Source: Absidia repens (lineage: Eukaryota; Mucoromycota; Mucoromycetes; Mucorales; Cunninghamellaceae). Taken from it: 64,000 bases of DNA. The notes beneath the pieces were generated by a model, which saw nothing but the letters and a program-made list of their open reading frames with translations, had not been told where the DNA came from and ran no database searches. Of this stretch, positions 12,077-23,813 are shown in pieces (position 1 is the first letter of the stretch; each line of letters starts with the position of its first letter). The position numbers were made by a program, and so were the translations under genes. Location of the stretch: assembly GCA_002105175.1 (NCBI GenBank), contig MCGE01000007.1, forward strand, positions 1,550,001-1,614,000, written 5' to 3'.

Positions 12077-12509
12077 ATCCTCTCACTGACTTTTTGTTAC
12101 ACCCATGACTTACATGTATAATATTACTTTTTTAGTAACCTTCTACGACCAAACAATTGTGCTTCAAGCGCTGATTATTACCTTTGGTGTCTTTATTGGA
12201 TTGACACTCTTCACTGTTCAATCCAAATGGGATTTCTCTGGAATGGGTCCTTTCCTTTTTGCTGGTTTGTCTATTTTACTCTTGGCAGGCATTGTACAAA
12301 TCTTTATTCCATTCTCTGAAGGATTCCAATTGGCATTGGCAATTGGTGGCGTAGTCATCTTTAGCTGTTATATCATCTTTGATACTTACTTGATCTTCAA
12401 TCGCTACTCCCCTGAAGATTACATCATGGCTTCAGTGCAGCTCTACATGGATTTCATCAACTTGTTTATTCGATTGTTACAAGTTTTGAATGCTATGCAA
12501 AGAGATTAG
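11450..12509 (+). CDS. BXI1: Bax inhibitor-1 family (lifeguard/TMBIM) membrane protein
   Basis: Multi-pass ER/Golgi/vacuolar membrane protein of the BI-1/TMBIM family, linked to calcium leak and the unfolded protein response. Four exons: 11450-11588, 11686-11794, 11901-12040 and 12136-12509 (253 aa). The cytosolic N terminus is rich in Gln, Pro and Tyr (PPPAYDAEANQPLMGD). The family start motif IRMQFVRKVYSILSVQIL is formed across the first splice. About seven hydrophobic segments follow. The C-terminal part has the conserved IIFDTYLIF and SPEDYIMASVQLYMDFINLF with the acidic residues of the di-aspartyl sensor. Length matches fungal BXI1/YBH3. Splice phases all agree. Confidence 0.94.
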
Positions 12510-13173
12510 CTTTTCTTCCCCTTCAGTGTACACTTTTATTAGTCATGATTCCCTCACATCTTTTTATCACCCTTTTTCTCCCTTCCTCATTTGTCTCTTT
12601 TTTTATATTCTTTATATTTTTTGAAATAAATAAAATTATGGGTTATTATTACATTATATATTGCTTTACGTTGTTTGTTGATCTAGCTGAAATGAATGAC
12701 GTTCATGTGTATAAAGACAACGTAGGTGTGTTGACTACTGTCTTTATTTTGCTGTCATCTTATTATATAGACTGTAGAGGGACCTTTTTTATGATTGATT
12801 CACTAACGTTTTTTCTTGGTGATACATTTCCATTTATTATTGACCTGATCGCATGACTTTTCATCATTGTCAAATCGATCACTTTCACTACCATTGATCC
12901 AATAACCAATTTTCTATTTCCACCCACGTTAACATATCGCCATCACTCATTCCATCCAAATATTCCCTACCGCCCATGTACCATATATGTTAGGCCCCCG
13001 CTCCAAAAAGTCATTCCCAACGAAAATCACATGAATGAATAGTAAAGTGTATGTAATGTTTTTTAGACATTTTTATTGCTTGATTTCATCATCCACTTGA
13101 CCCCATAGTGTCTTTCATATATACTATAAAGTAACTATAAACTAAACAAAAAGTATATCTAATCTAATCTAAT
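12510..13173. other. Intergenic between convergent genes BXI1 and SDH4
   Basis: These 660 bp lie between two converging 3' ends, so they should hold both 3' untranslated regions. An AATAAATAAAA stretch near 12623-12634 may serve as the BXI1 polyadenylation signal. A TCTAA repeat (about 13157-13177) runs into the SDH4 stop codon. No gene was found. Confidence 0.5.
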
Positions 13174-13876
13174 CTAAGCAGTCCATAAACGAGCAATGAA
13201 TTCAGTCAAACCAATATCGTTGGTGTTGAATTGGTAGCAACCAACAAGAGTGGCGGCAGTACTGGCGTACAATGTAGCGGTCATGACCTTGCTGAGAACA
13301 GGGGCCTTGCGTGGGTTGAAGTAATCTGAAGAACAAAAAAAAAATGATACAGTAAGTATATTTATCATCCCCTACCCGGATTTCTTGTATACTCATATAA
13401 AATCGTGTATGTTTGTACCTGTAATACAAGCGTCGAAACCTATTTTTGAGGGGACAAAAAGCGAAGAGTGAGAAAATATATCATGAGGGATTCAAATAAA
13501 TGGTTTTTTTGTGGACTTACCAATATGCAAGTGAAGGGGTAAAACAACACCAAGAAGAGTATCAGTCACGGGAGAAGCACCCAAAGCGAGTTGAGCACCA
13601 ATGATAGGGACCAATGCAAGACTTGCTCCACGTTCAAGATCCCAATGGTAAGATCCGTGTAAACGATCGGTGGGTGGTGGGGTGATGGTTCTATACTGAG
13701 AAGGGGCAGCTAAATCAATCAAGTTAGATGGCCTGCAATCCATGTTGGTTTCGTTTTGTTGTGTTGTTTTTTTAAATCTTACAAGAATGGATTTTAACCA
13801 GAGCCATGGATTGTTGACTCACCATTAAGCGAGCAGCGGAACGAAGTGTAGGAGTAGCAGCAAGACGAAGAGCCAT
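13174..13876 (-). CDS. SDH4: Succinate dehydrogenase membrane anchor subunit (CybS)
   Basis: Inner-membrane anchor of respiratory complex II, binding haem b and ubiquinone. Four exons: 13876-13783, 13709-13521, 13439-13419 (21 bp) and 13325-13174 (151 aa). The N terminus MALRLAATPTLRSAARLMV is a typical mitochondrial presequence. The mature part starts near SAPSQYRTI. HGSYHWDLERGASLALVP is the conserved CybS opening, and LHLHIGFDACITDYF carries the haem-ligand His and quinone-site Asp-Tyr; its GFDACIT part comes from the 21-bp microexon. Three membrane helices are visible. For intron 1, I chose the donor at 13782 and the acceptor after TTTAG because a CTAAC branch site sits just upstream and all phases then agree. 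An earlier donor would give a shorter presequence. Confidence 0.9.
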
Positions 13877-14739
13877 GATTGAGTATTAGAGAAAAAAGAG
13901 TGGGGAGAGAAGGGTGGATGAATTTAGAAAAGAAAAGAAAAAGAAGAGGGGTATGTTTTATCCGTTGATCAAGACGAAAATTCAGGCGCACCCCCTTCGT
14001 CATTTTTCAATTTCCGCCCCTTGCTTCTTTTAGACGTCATTGTCCCAGGCGAAAGAATCCTAGCTTGCCCGAAAAATCACAGATTGTTTGAAGAGCCGAT
14101 CCGATTCACTGTATGAGCTAAATCAGATCTCAGGCACACTTTTACGAACTGAAGTCGTAATGGAGTAAAAAAAAAAAAAAGAAACCAAAGAGGCTTTTTT
14201 TTTCCTCACACAGAAACAAAACGAGCAAATCCCGTCTAATGGTTGCAAAGTGGAAGAAATAGATACCATAACTAACTAACTGTTCACTTCGTCCGAAAAC
14301 AAAGTACTAGGCAAAAAAAAAAAAAAAAGTCCAATATCTGTTAGTTAGGTGCCTCAGTATGGGGTGCAGCTCTGAATACAGTCATACAACCTTCACACCA
14401 AGTCCTTATATATCCAACCCCAGATACGCTGCGAGCATTAACAGTCCCTTCCAAAAATCCCTTATATATTCTTTATCTAGTCATCAAATTCCTCGCTGTA
14501 CAATCAACATTTATCGTTAGCATGTATGAGAATCCTTTTTCTCCCTTCTCCTGTAACGTACCGAGTTTCCCAAATCAAACAAAAAAAAAAAGTTCATGTT
14601 GCAAAATAGGTTTTTTTTATTACAAAAATATACACAAGAAACACATCGTTTTCTTTTTTTTTCCAATCATAACATAATTAACAAGAGTAAACTAAAACTA
14701 AATAGAGTGCTAAACTAAACAATGAAAAGGGAAGGTAAA
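13877..14739. other. Intergenic: SDH4 promoter and aldehyde dehydrogenase 3' flank
   Basis: No gene was seen in this 860-bp stretch. It should contain the SDH4 promoter, next to 13876, and the 3' untranslated region of the aldehyde dehydrogenase gene on the same strand. Several A/T homopolymer tracts occur (14166-14179, 14313-14328, 14580-14592). Confidence 0.5.
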
Positions 14740-16694
14740 CTAAAGTCTAGAGACCAATTGAATCTTGACGGATTTGATGTGAGAGTATTCCTTCAAGCTG
14801 TCCAAACCTAATTCCTTGCCAAATCCAGATTGCTTATAACCACCGAAGGGAGTGCTTTGATCGAAGACATCATAACTAATCAAATCAAAATAATAAATAA
14901 ATCAGTATTTATAGCTAATTCGACATCATTAGCACTCTCGCTCCCTCTATCCTTTTCCCTGACTTACCAGTTCACCCAAATAGTACCGGCTTCCAAGCTG
15001 TTGGAGACAATGATGCCAGTATCAATGTCAGTGGTGTACACGCCACCAGCAAGACCGTAATCGGAATCGTTGGCAATTTCAATGGCTTCTTCAGTGGTCT
15101 TGAAAGTGGCAATAGCGACAACAGGACCAAAGATTTCTTCACGCATGACGCGCATGTTGTTGTTGCATCCAGTGAAGACGGTAGGTTCGATAAAGTATCC
15201 CTTGTTACCGAGGCGACGACCACCATGGACAAGCTTAGCACCTTCGTTCTTGCCAATGTCGATGTAGCTGAGGATCTTTTCGAATTGGGCCTTGTTGATT
15301 TGAGGACCTTGAGTGACTTCAGGATCGAAGGGGTCACCAACCTTGATCTTCTTAGCTTCCGCAATAAAGAGTTCCAAAAACTTGTCGTGCACATCTTCAT
15401 GAACCAGGATACGAGACCCAGCGTTACAGCTTTGACCGTGATTGTTGAAGATACCACCACATGATTGCACCGCGGCATTTTGAAGATCGGCATCCTTCAT
15501 AACCAATTGCGCACTCTTGCCCCCTAATTCCAATTGCACCTTCTTGATGTTGCTCTTGGCGGATCCGTCCATAACACGGCGACCGGTTTCGGTGGAACCA
15601 GTGAAGGCCATCTTGTGGACACCATGGTGGCCAGTCAAGTGAGCACCGGCAGTATGACCATAACCAGTAATGATGTTGACAACACCCTACATGGATAGAT
15701 AAACCAATATTTATTAGTTCATCATGTTCCATAGTTTCATTCGTTCCCCTCCCTCTCTCTTTCCTTTTTTTGTTGTAGTACTTACAGCAGGGAAGCCAGC
15801 TTCCACAATAAGTTCGGCAACCTTGAGCATAGCCAAGGGAGTGACTTCAGATGTCTTGAGAATGACTACATATAAAAAAAAACAAAAGGTCAGTATACCG
15901 AAAATAAATAAATAATAAGGTTTTTATATGCACTTACTGGTGTTACCAGCAGCCAAAGCAGGAGCCAATTTCCAAGCCTAAATAGAGTAAAATCAACATG
16001 AGTGAGAAAAAAAGTTTTCATCCAAAAATAATAATAATAATCCATTACTACCCACTACTTACAGGCATCATCACACTGTAGTTCCAAGGGGTAATAGCAG
16101 CAACGGTACCAATAGGTTCATGGCGAGTGTAACACATTTTGTCGTAGGTAGTTTCAATAGTATGACCATGGATCTTGTCAGCCCAGCCAGCAAAGTAACG
16201 GAAACAGCCAATGGCATCAGTGATATCGACATCGCGAGCGACCACAAAGGATTTACCGTTATCGAGAGCTTCCAAAGTGGCGAGTTCATCCTTGTCACGT
16301 TCCATCAAGTCAGCAAGAATGTTGAGATAGCGACCACGTTGAGCAGCAGGGAGTTTGCTCCACACGTTCTTGAAAGCAACATTGGCAGCTTCCACAGCAG
16401 CATCGACATCTTTTTCGTTGGCGGAATGGACCTTGCAAATGACTTCTTCATTAACAGGGTTAATGGTTTCGATCAATGGACCATTACCAGGAACAAACTT
16501 GTTGTTGATAAAAAGTTGGGTATGCACTAAAAGGCAAAAAGAAAGTCAAAACGAGGTTAGTATGCCGGGGTTGTGGAGGGTGAGGGAGCGCCGGGAGCGC
16601 TCGTTTTCTCAAAAGTCACTTCATCCATGTTAATATTACCTTTGAGGGAATTGCCATTGGATAAGGTGGCAGTCTGAATATCGGCTTGAGACAT
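14740..16694 (-). CDS. Aldehyde dehydrogenase, NAD(P)-dependent
   Basis: Oxidises aldehydes to carboxylic acids with NAD(P). Six exons: 16694-16640, 16526-16063, 15977-15938, 15865-15786, 15686-14968 and 14875-14740 (497 aa, the standard class length). No targeting peptide is visible, so a cytosolic enzyme is likely. Motifs are ITPWNYSVMMPAWK (cofactor loop), FTGSTETGRRV (Rossmann GSTETG), Glu266 in VQLELGGK, nucleophile Cys300 in NHGQSCNAGSR (spacing 34, as in known enzymes) and EEIFGPVV. Exon 1 was set to end at SLK because the next GT gives the right phase and the intron then has a perfect TACTAAC branch site. The reading frame past it runs into a stop. Closest in style to fungal ALD/AldA and animal ALDH1/2; the exact substrate is not deducible. 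Confidence 0.95.
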
Positions 16695-17517
16695 ATTTAT
16701 GTGTGTAAAAAGATATGAGTAGATAAATAAATAAAAAAAGAAAAGAAAAGTATTAAATTGATATGTAGAAGAGTCTTTTTTTATACCCTTTGGGATCTTC
16801 CTGGCAGATGAATATTTCACACGCCGCTCTAATTTGCACATCGGTTATGATTAATGCCTTGTTTTTTATGGTAATAGTTCCAATACTACTAAAATATTCG
16901 TCTCATACCGTCTTACTCTGTACAAATGAAATGAAGACGAGTTACTGATAGTAGATTGATCATTTTATATATAATATATGAGTGTTTTTTAAATAAATTA
17001 ATTGTTCGTTTCAAGGCTATAATCGTCAAAATAAGATAATGGTTTAAAATATTTGGTCAATCCATCGTGAGATAATTCAAGTTTGTGACAAATCAAGTAG
17101 CCCTGCTTACTACAGCCGGGTTCCTTCTTGACTATAAGAGGAAATCTGCTTCTGAGCTCAATTCTTCATTGGGTCATTGGCTTGGGTAAGGGGAGCTGAG
17201 TTTTAGAATCAATTGATAGTGATTTTAACAGGATTGAGAAGTTTACTATTTTTTTTTGAGATACCCCCCCCTTAGAATTTTTCAGACGATGTGAAATAAA
17301 ATTAAGACATAGGCAGATTTATGCTGCGTCTCAATTTATTTTGTAATGATTTGACAAAAACGAAGAAAAAAAACCGGGGAAGAGGGATTACAGGGAGATA
17401 TTGTGACGTTACTTTTTCGCCCCGAACTGTCTGATCGCGGCAGGAATGATCAAATTTTGTTCTTCCTTTTCTTTTCTATTCCTTCTTCCAAACTGGATTT
17501 TATGCTTTTACAATGAT
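16695..17517. promoter_or_regulatory. Divergent promoter region: aldehyde dehydrogenase / SET1-like
   Basis: This 820-bp region lies between divergent genes. On the minus strand TATAAAAAAA at 16776-16785 forms a good TATA box about 85 bp before the aldehyde dehydrogenase start. The SET1-like side has a pyrimidine-rich stretch (17457-17490). An in-frame ATG at 17446 lies upstream of the start I chose. Confidence 0.5.
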
Positions 17518-19926
17518 ATGACACCGTCAGCTTCTTTATCTACACCATCTACTTTCAATAAAGAATCTACAACATCTATCCTCAATATGAATAACCCTTC
17601 ACTTATTGCCTACAACCCTACACCACCAGCACCACCACCGCCATTGGATTCAAGAGCAAGTTGGTCAAATTCCTCTCAATCGAACCAATCACCAATACTA
17701 CCAAAGGAACACTACCTACAGCCGATGCAAAATCGAAAATTCGAATATAATCACTACCAGCAAATATACCAAGACAGTCATATTCATTCTCAACAAATGC
17801 ACAGTTTATATCAGGGTGATAATTTACATACACAGCATTCTGAATATCACGCGCCTCATCAGCGGCAGCAGCAACAACAGTACGAATATGACGCGTATCA
17901 ACAACAGAGGCACCAGCACCAGCACCAGCATGAACACCAACAACAACATTATGATCCACGGTCATTCAACTCTTTTGAAAAAGAGTCGTATCCTTTATAT
18001 CCTCTACAACAGCCCCAGCAGTATCACCAGCAACACCATCAATATTATCAGCACCATCAACACCACCAACACCACCAACACCACCAACACCACCAACACC
18101 ATCAACACCATCAGCACCATCAGCACCATCAACACCATCAACACCATCAACAGCACCAACAGCACCAACACCACCAACAGCACCAACAAGAGAGTCACCT
18201 GCGATATCAGCAAGTGAGCCACTATCAGCAAACGAGCCACCCACAACAGCAGCAGTCAAATTCATATTCATCTTATGGACAGCAATATCATATTCAGTAT
18301 TCGGCCTATGAAGACTACCGGCAGCCGAGGCCATATCCAACTTATCCAAAACAACGCCATGTGTACCAATTAGATTATCAACTAAATCCGCCACTATACT
18401 CTCCACCACAACCACAATATCCTCAGCGATACCCAGCTTCAAATCAGGCGTTATCACCAGAATTTTCTACAACATGCAACGTATTGCCAAAACCCGATGA
18501 TTCAACAGAATTATCTGTACCATCACCTGTCGAACCAACTGTGCCTTTTTCTTCATCGATTGGAACAAAACCTCTTCCTGAAAATGGATCATCGCCAGCA
18601 GCGGAACCTGTAGCAGATATACCAACACCAACAACTGACGATGTCGCCGTGACCACCGCGTTAGTCGCTCAACTATCTTCTCCACCACCACCACAGTCAG
18701 CCTCAAAACCAGCTCGTAAAGGAAAGGGACGCAAACAGAAGCGAAAGGGTCCCCCTATCAAAAAACGAAGTGTCTCCGAAGTGACATTGGAATTGGAAGC
18801 CAAAGCTGAACAAGAACGCAAAGAAAAGCAACAAATGGAAACAGCACTCCTATCACTAGACTCGTCTGACGATGGTGACGATGATGACGTTGAATGTAAA
18901 ATCATGGACAACACCAAATTTCGATTACAGCTTTTGGATCGTGGTCCCTTTGATCTAGTAGATGATGCTGAAGACTATGAGTGGCTCCGACTTGCAATTA
19001 TGGAACAATGCTGCACACCCCTTACTGATACAACAATAGCACCAGAAGCAACAACAACAACAAAGAGGAAGAGGATGGCGATGGATTCTAGTTATTTCTC
19101 CTGTATATATGGCGATGGTGACGACGTTGATGGTGATATTGACTTCGGATGTGCACGAACACGACCCTATTTATCGAACCAAAAACCGACGGCGACACCC
19201 ACAACGCCATCCCCCACGGACGATGTGCATGAACAGATCCATCAACAAAGGCGTTATGCTTTGACCATGTCAACCGATTCGATAAAGTACAAGGAATTGC
19301 AAAAAGACCAAAAGAAATTGAAATTCAACAAATCTCGCATCCACGATTGGGGACTGTTTGCCATGGAGCCTATCTTACGACATGAATTCGTCATTGAGTA
19401 TTTAGGGGAAAGCATTCGACAACAAGTAGCGAACCATCGGGAACGGGAATACGAACAAAGTGGGATCGGAAGTAGTTACTTGTTTCGTGTGGACGACGAT
19501 TTGGTGGTGGATGCAACAGTGAAAGGGAATTTGGCCAGATTTATCAACCATTGTTGTACTGTAAGTCTTGACGCCTTCCTCTCCCCCGCATTTTATCTTT
19601 TTTCTTTTTCTTCAAAAAAAAAACAACGGGTAATTACTAACAAGTACCATCTTTTTTATTATTATTCTCATATGTAGCCCAATTGCTGTGCCAAGATTAT
19701 CAGGGTGAACAAGACAAAGCGGATCATTATTTATGCTAGACGCGACATTCAACCGGGTGAAGAAATCACCTACGATTACAAGTTTCCTTTGGAAAAAAAC
19801 AAGATTCCTTGCTCTTGTGGTAGTGATCGCTGTAGAGGATCGTAAGTAGAAGAGTGGAGCACAGTTAATTGAAAGGAAGACGGTGGACTTACTTTTTTGT
19901 TTCTTTGTTTATATAGATTGAACTGA
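17518..19926 (+). CDS. SET1: SET1-type histone H3K4 methyltransferase, short form
   Basis: Catalytic subunit of COMPASS, methylating lysine 4 of histone H3 in the nucleus. Three exons: 17518-19560, 19678-19841 and 19917-19926 (10 bp; 738 aa). The first ~260 residues are Gln/His/Tyr-rich, with an H-H-Q repeat. A basic stretch [15 protein letters not shown] (about 401-415) looks like a nuclear signal. [20 protein letters not shown] resembles an N-SET region. GCARTR at 544-549 matches the WDR5-binding WIN motif. The SET domain starts at [18 protein letters not shown] (about 601) and includes [18 protein letters not shown] and [11 protein letters not shown]. The post-[16 protein letters not shown] is complete. 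No RNA-recognition motif of normal SET1 is seen. An in-frame ATG at 17446 would add 24 hydrophobic residues and seems less likely. Confidence 0.88.
18037..18190 (+). repeat. CACCAx hexanucleotide-like repeat coding for His-His-Gln
   Basis: Tandem 9-bp units, CAN CAC CAA/CAG with small variation, encode repeated His-His-Gln in the SET1-like protein (about residues 174-224). The opposite strand stays open too, which explains the Gly/Val/Asp-rich and Leu/Val-rich shadow frames there. Confidence 0.9.
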
Positions 19927-21915
19927 TAAGTGCAAACGCAGTTCGAATCTAACCTCGGGATTTATAATAGTGGTATTGGTTTAAATTTGCTTTTAGTCTT
20001 CTCAGGGTGTATTTATGGTAGTGTAGTGTATCATCTTCCCTTGCATTTCCTTAGCTTAGCTTAATATTTATTGCTACATTGTAAATATTTGAATTGTATC
20101 TACAGGTTATTTATTATTATATATTATATCTATATATATCTATTATCAATAAAATACTCGTTTTTTGCACTTCATTACTGTGTTCGATATTGCAGGAAAC
20201 TATGATCACTCGTTTTGTTTACCTTTTATTTATTAATGATGCATTTATTTCACCGTCTCATCGTTCAATTTAGTTTTGATGTGTGAACTCAGAAGTAGGA
20301 TGATAGGCAGAAATATGTTTCTGTCATCTAAAAGACTATTGTACCCTAGGAACTGTGATATTGAAGGCACTGATTGGCGACATATAAAAGATTATTTTTA
20401 TTGCAAAATAAAACATAATATAGCTAAACTGAGAGAGTAAGCAGTTTTATATACAAACGACAAACTATTCTACAGTTACAAAGTCTGTGACAAACTGGTC
20501 TAAAATGAGTAAAGAAAAACTATTCTATGATAAGGTGAAGGGGGGTATCCAAAACGCATCGTGACAGTTGTATCATAAGAAGGTAGAACCACCATGCTGC
20601 TATCGTTGAATGGTGGTGTTCATTTCATTAGAAGAAAATTAAAATGTCGGCTAGATTGTATGGTGTTTATTTTTGTAAGAAGAAGAGCGATAGGAAAGGA
20701 GTTTTTTTTGTATCCATGAAAATCGCAAACCAAAAATCCCCACAAAACGACCAAAAAAAACATTTCACATTCCGCCCACGTGAAAATTTTATTTACTTCT
20801 AACTTTTCGCACTCTCTCTCTCTTTTTTTTTTTTCTTCATAACTACTATAATCTATTTGAGGTCATGGTAATCTTAGATTAGCGTTATAACTAGTTTAGA
20901 AGGGGGTTTAGCTCAGGGATTACAAGATGCATGGGGAGATCCTTTCATAATAGATATGATTTAGGACAACCCATTAGTTGACTTTTTGGAGCCGCCATTA
21001 GCTTAACTTGGTTTTAGTTTGTCATTGTCTGTATCTTTATTTTAATAAAATATGTCCCTTTATACATGCTTCAAATGAGAAATGTCCCGTTAGTCTCACT
21101 CATGTTTCGTGCAATACATCCTTTTTTTTTTATTACCGTCAGCCCTGCCGATTAGAATTGAACGTTATTGTGCTCCAATAGCAGATGTCCCGTTAGTCGT
21201 TCTCATGCTTTATACAATATTTTAAATCTATCTGTACAGTCTATCGTCCAGATTCAGTATTGGTCATTCATCAGATCTCCTAATTGTTTCCCATGCCATC
21301 TCCTTTGAAACCCTTGTTATAATGAATCTTTCGCTCTTAGTTTAGCATCTACCATATTTATTTCAAATAAAAATATACCTTTTCATCATTCATTCTCTGA
21401 CTCATTATATGGTTAACAAGGTCGTCATAATAGCTACTTCGTGAATATACTATCAATTGCCTGGTTTCTAACTTGCCTCCGAAAAAATAAGGAGTTAGAT
21501 ATGATACCATCAACAAACGATATTGTATTCATCCACCATTCTCATTTTTAGGTACATAAATTTGACCTTTACTGTACCTCATCATTCTCTCTATATTAGA
21601 AGCTATAAAGACTATCTGGAAAAATCAACAATGATGTATCCTGTATGTAATCCGGACCTTTTTTATGTTTATAATTTTTTTTTCCAAGCTATACAATTTT
21701 CTTTATATACTGTAACACCCAAACTTGTTTTGTACCCAATCATTTTACAACACCACACGCACATAATATGACCAGAAGTAACAATGTAAACAATCAAATA
21801 TTTATTGGCATGATCTACATAATGTATATAAATATATAAAACAGAATATGATAAAATACTACAGACTATATAATAAAAACTACAACTACACAAAAGTAAA
21901 AGTACAACACGATCA
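19927..21915. other. Long gene-free region holding repeat copy A
   Basis: About 2 kb without a convincing gene, between the 3' ends of the SET1-like gene and the minus-strand CNH gene. AATAAAA at 20148-20154 may be the SET1 polyadenylation signal. Most of the right half is repeat copy A (20763-21412). Confidence 0.55.
20763..21412 (+). repeat. Interspersed element, copy A
   Basis: Parts in order on the plus strand: a TTTCACATTCCG box, CACGTG at 20777-20782, TTTTATTTA, a CT-rich tract, then the core GGGATTACAAGATGCATGGG at 20916-20935. A block TTGGAGCC..CATTAGCTTA and an AATAAAATATGT-like signal come next. Two copies of a module follow with the words ATGTCCCGTTAGTC and CTCATG, then TCTCTGACTCATTATATGG. 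The same order occurs in copies B, C, D and (shortened) E. No long open frame spans it. Confidence 0.8.
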
Positions 21916-23813
21916 TCATGACGGGGAAGGGGCAGAAGAGCGGAGGCCCGAAGAGCTCGAGAGAGAATACACCTGGTTGGTTTTCCCATTAACACACGTC
22001 CACATCAGCGTCCCACCATCATGACGAGACTGCCCAAGGAATCGGATCGGCACACCATTCATCACACGATGGGATTTGGCAGACGCCATATGCATGACAT
22101 GGACACTTTCCTTTGCAAACCCAACTGCATACCAGTCACCGCATTGGAGAGGCAAAAAGGCAATATGAAGCTCGGGTGGTTCAGACCAAGTATAGACCTG
22201 TGTGGAGAACAGTACACCATTCATATCAATGATCATGCTTTGACATCCAAACGTGGCCAAAAACAATTGTGGGGCAGTCGTGCTCGGCAAGGCAACAGGG
22301 TCGGTGGCTTCAAAGGGGGTGCGCGTCATCACCGTGGTATAGGAAGGTGGGATTGAGAATTCTACTGTCAACGACGCCATACGTTCAGGATAAAATGGTA
22401 GTTGAATCAACGATGTCCATTGTAATGACGTGCCATGGAAGTTTAACGGCTGTCGAGACGTATGGGAAGGCGGTGGGGGAGAAGACAGGGACGTAGGATT
22501 GGAGTTGGATCGTGTAAACCTTGAAATGCCCGTGCTTCCAGTGACAGACGGAATATTGTTGCTAAGAGATGCTCCTGCCACCACCAGTGCTGGTTGATTC
22601 TGCTGCTGTTGTTGGAAATGTGAGTCGGTATTATTGTTGTTGATGTTGTTATTGGGTATCCGTCTATAGGTTTCATATTGTTGTCGTAAACATGCCGCTT
22701 GGTATGAATTTTTCAATTGGTCGTCGATGGGTACTGTTTTCACTTTGCTGTTCTGGATGCCAATCAAGGATGCTCCGTGAGAAAAGACCGCGATAATGTG
22801 CCGCAATGTCGTGCGATCGTCCGCAAATGAGATCGAATGTGCCTCCCCGGGAATCCAAAAATCTTTCAAGTGATGAAAGGCCACTGTAGACTGTTTGCGT
22901 TGACGTTGCCACAAGATGATCCGATCACGTTGGACAAGTGCCACAAAGATGTATCCAGTGGTAGAATACACATGCATTGATAGTGAATCCTTGGAGTTGG
23001 GTAATTTGTAACAATAATCCTGAAGCACCACACGATTTTGATGCCATACATATCGTTTTGTCAATCCGCCATTGAGGATAAGAAGAGGTGGTTGTTGATC
23101 CACGGTCGCCGTTGTTGCTGAGTTGATAACAGTAAACCGGGATTCTCTTGATGATGTTGGATATAGTCTGCCTTCTTTGGAGTTCCATGTGGCGATTTTT
23201 TCAAGCGGGAAGGTCAGTTCAGCATCTTGCGTCCAATATAAACCAAGGGCTCCATAGCAAAGTCGAATAATGGCCGCCAAGGAATAACAGCGGATTTTTT
23301 TAGATCGATCAGGGAGAACTAGTAAAAGCCCACAAGAAGAGAGTGTTTTCATTTGGCGTGCCTGGATCCATATGATTGTCTTCGGCTGTTGTTGTTGCTG
23401 TTGCTGGTGTTGTCCTTGCAAATCCAATACCTGAATGCCATTCGTACAATGACCTAGTAAAAGAAACCGACCTTCCACAATACAACTGCTGTAATAAGGT
23501 GTTGGCGAATTGCATGTTTCAAAAAGTGTGAGTTCCAATAAAGAGAAGTTCGGCTTATTCGAGGCTGTTTCCTGTAATAAGAAGATTGTGAGCAGATGAG
23601 TATGGGCTTATTTTTTTGTACCGTGTTTTTTTTTTTTTTACTTACGTTGGTGGAAGTCGTAGGAGGCGAGGAAAATGAGGTACCTTCATCTGTCGATTCG
23701 TTGGAGGAGTATGGCGGTGGAAGGGCAGAATCCGTATCGTTACTGTAGAATGGTGCAGAGGGTAAATTCGCTGCCACGCTCGAGTTTACAACATGGCCGT
23801 CAGTAGAAGACAT
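21916..23813 (-). CDS. CNH (citron homology) domain protein
   Basis: Two exons, 23813-23646 and 23571-21916 (607 aa). The N-terminal 60 residues are Ser/Pro-rich with PPPYSS. After the splice, LELTLFETCNSPTPYYSSCIV..RFLLLGHCTNGIQVLDL is a typical first blade of a CNH beta-propeller. Late blades are represented by MIIDMNGVLFSTQVYTWSEP and WYAVGFAKESVHVMHMAS, resembling the CNH consensus. The middle holds Asn/Gln-rich low-complexity inserts (about 335-400). CNH domains occur in fungal Rho GEFs, citron kinase, MAP4Ks and Vps39/Vam6-like tethers, and often bind small GTPases. Here no DH, PH, kinase or clathrin-repeat part is present, so the role is unknown. A CACGTG lies about 90 bp upstream of the start. 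Confidence 0.72.

Noticed and set aside
16557..16639. Extension of aldehyde dehydrogenase exon 1 to the stop after TTPAY
   Set aside because: It lies in the intron: a GT donor of the right phase precedes it and a TACTAAC branch site follows.
17446..17517. Upstream in-frame ATG for the SET1-like protein
   Set aside because: It would add a hydrophobic segment made from a pyrimidine-rich leader; a nuclear enzyme should not start like that.
17966..18457. Long Gly/Val/Asp-rich minus-strand frame opposite the SET1-like gene
   Set aside because: It is the antisense shadow of the His/Gln codon repeat, with no other evidence for coding.
19936..19965. GTTCGAATCT, a tRNA T-loop-like word after SET1
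   Set aside because: The flanking bases do not pair as a T-stem and there is no D-arm or anticodon arm at the right distance.
20900..20960. Copy A core as a tRNA gene (GGGGGTTTAGCTCAGGGATTA looks like a tRNA 5' half)
   Set aside because: The T-arm and a pairing acceptor stem are absent; other copies do not keep the box A-like bases.
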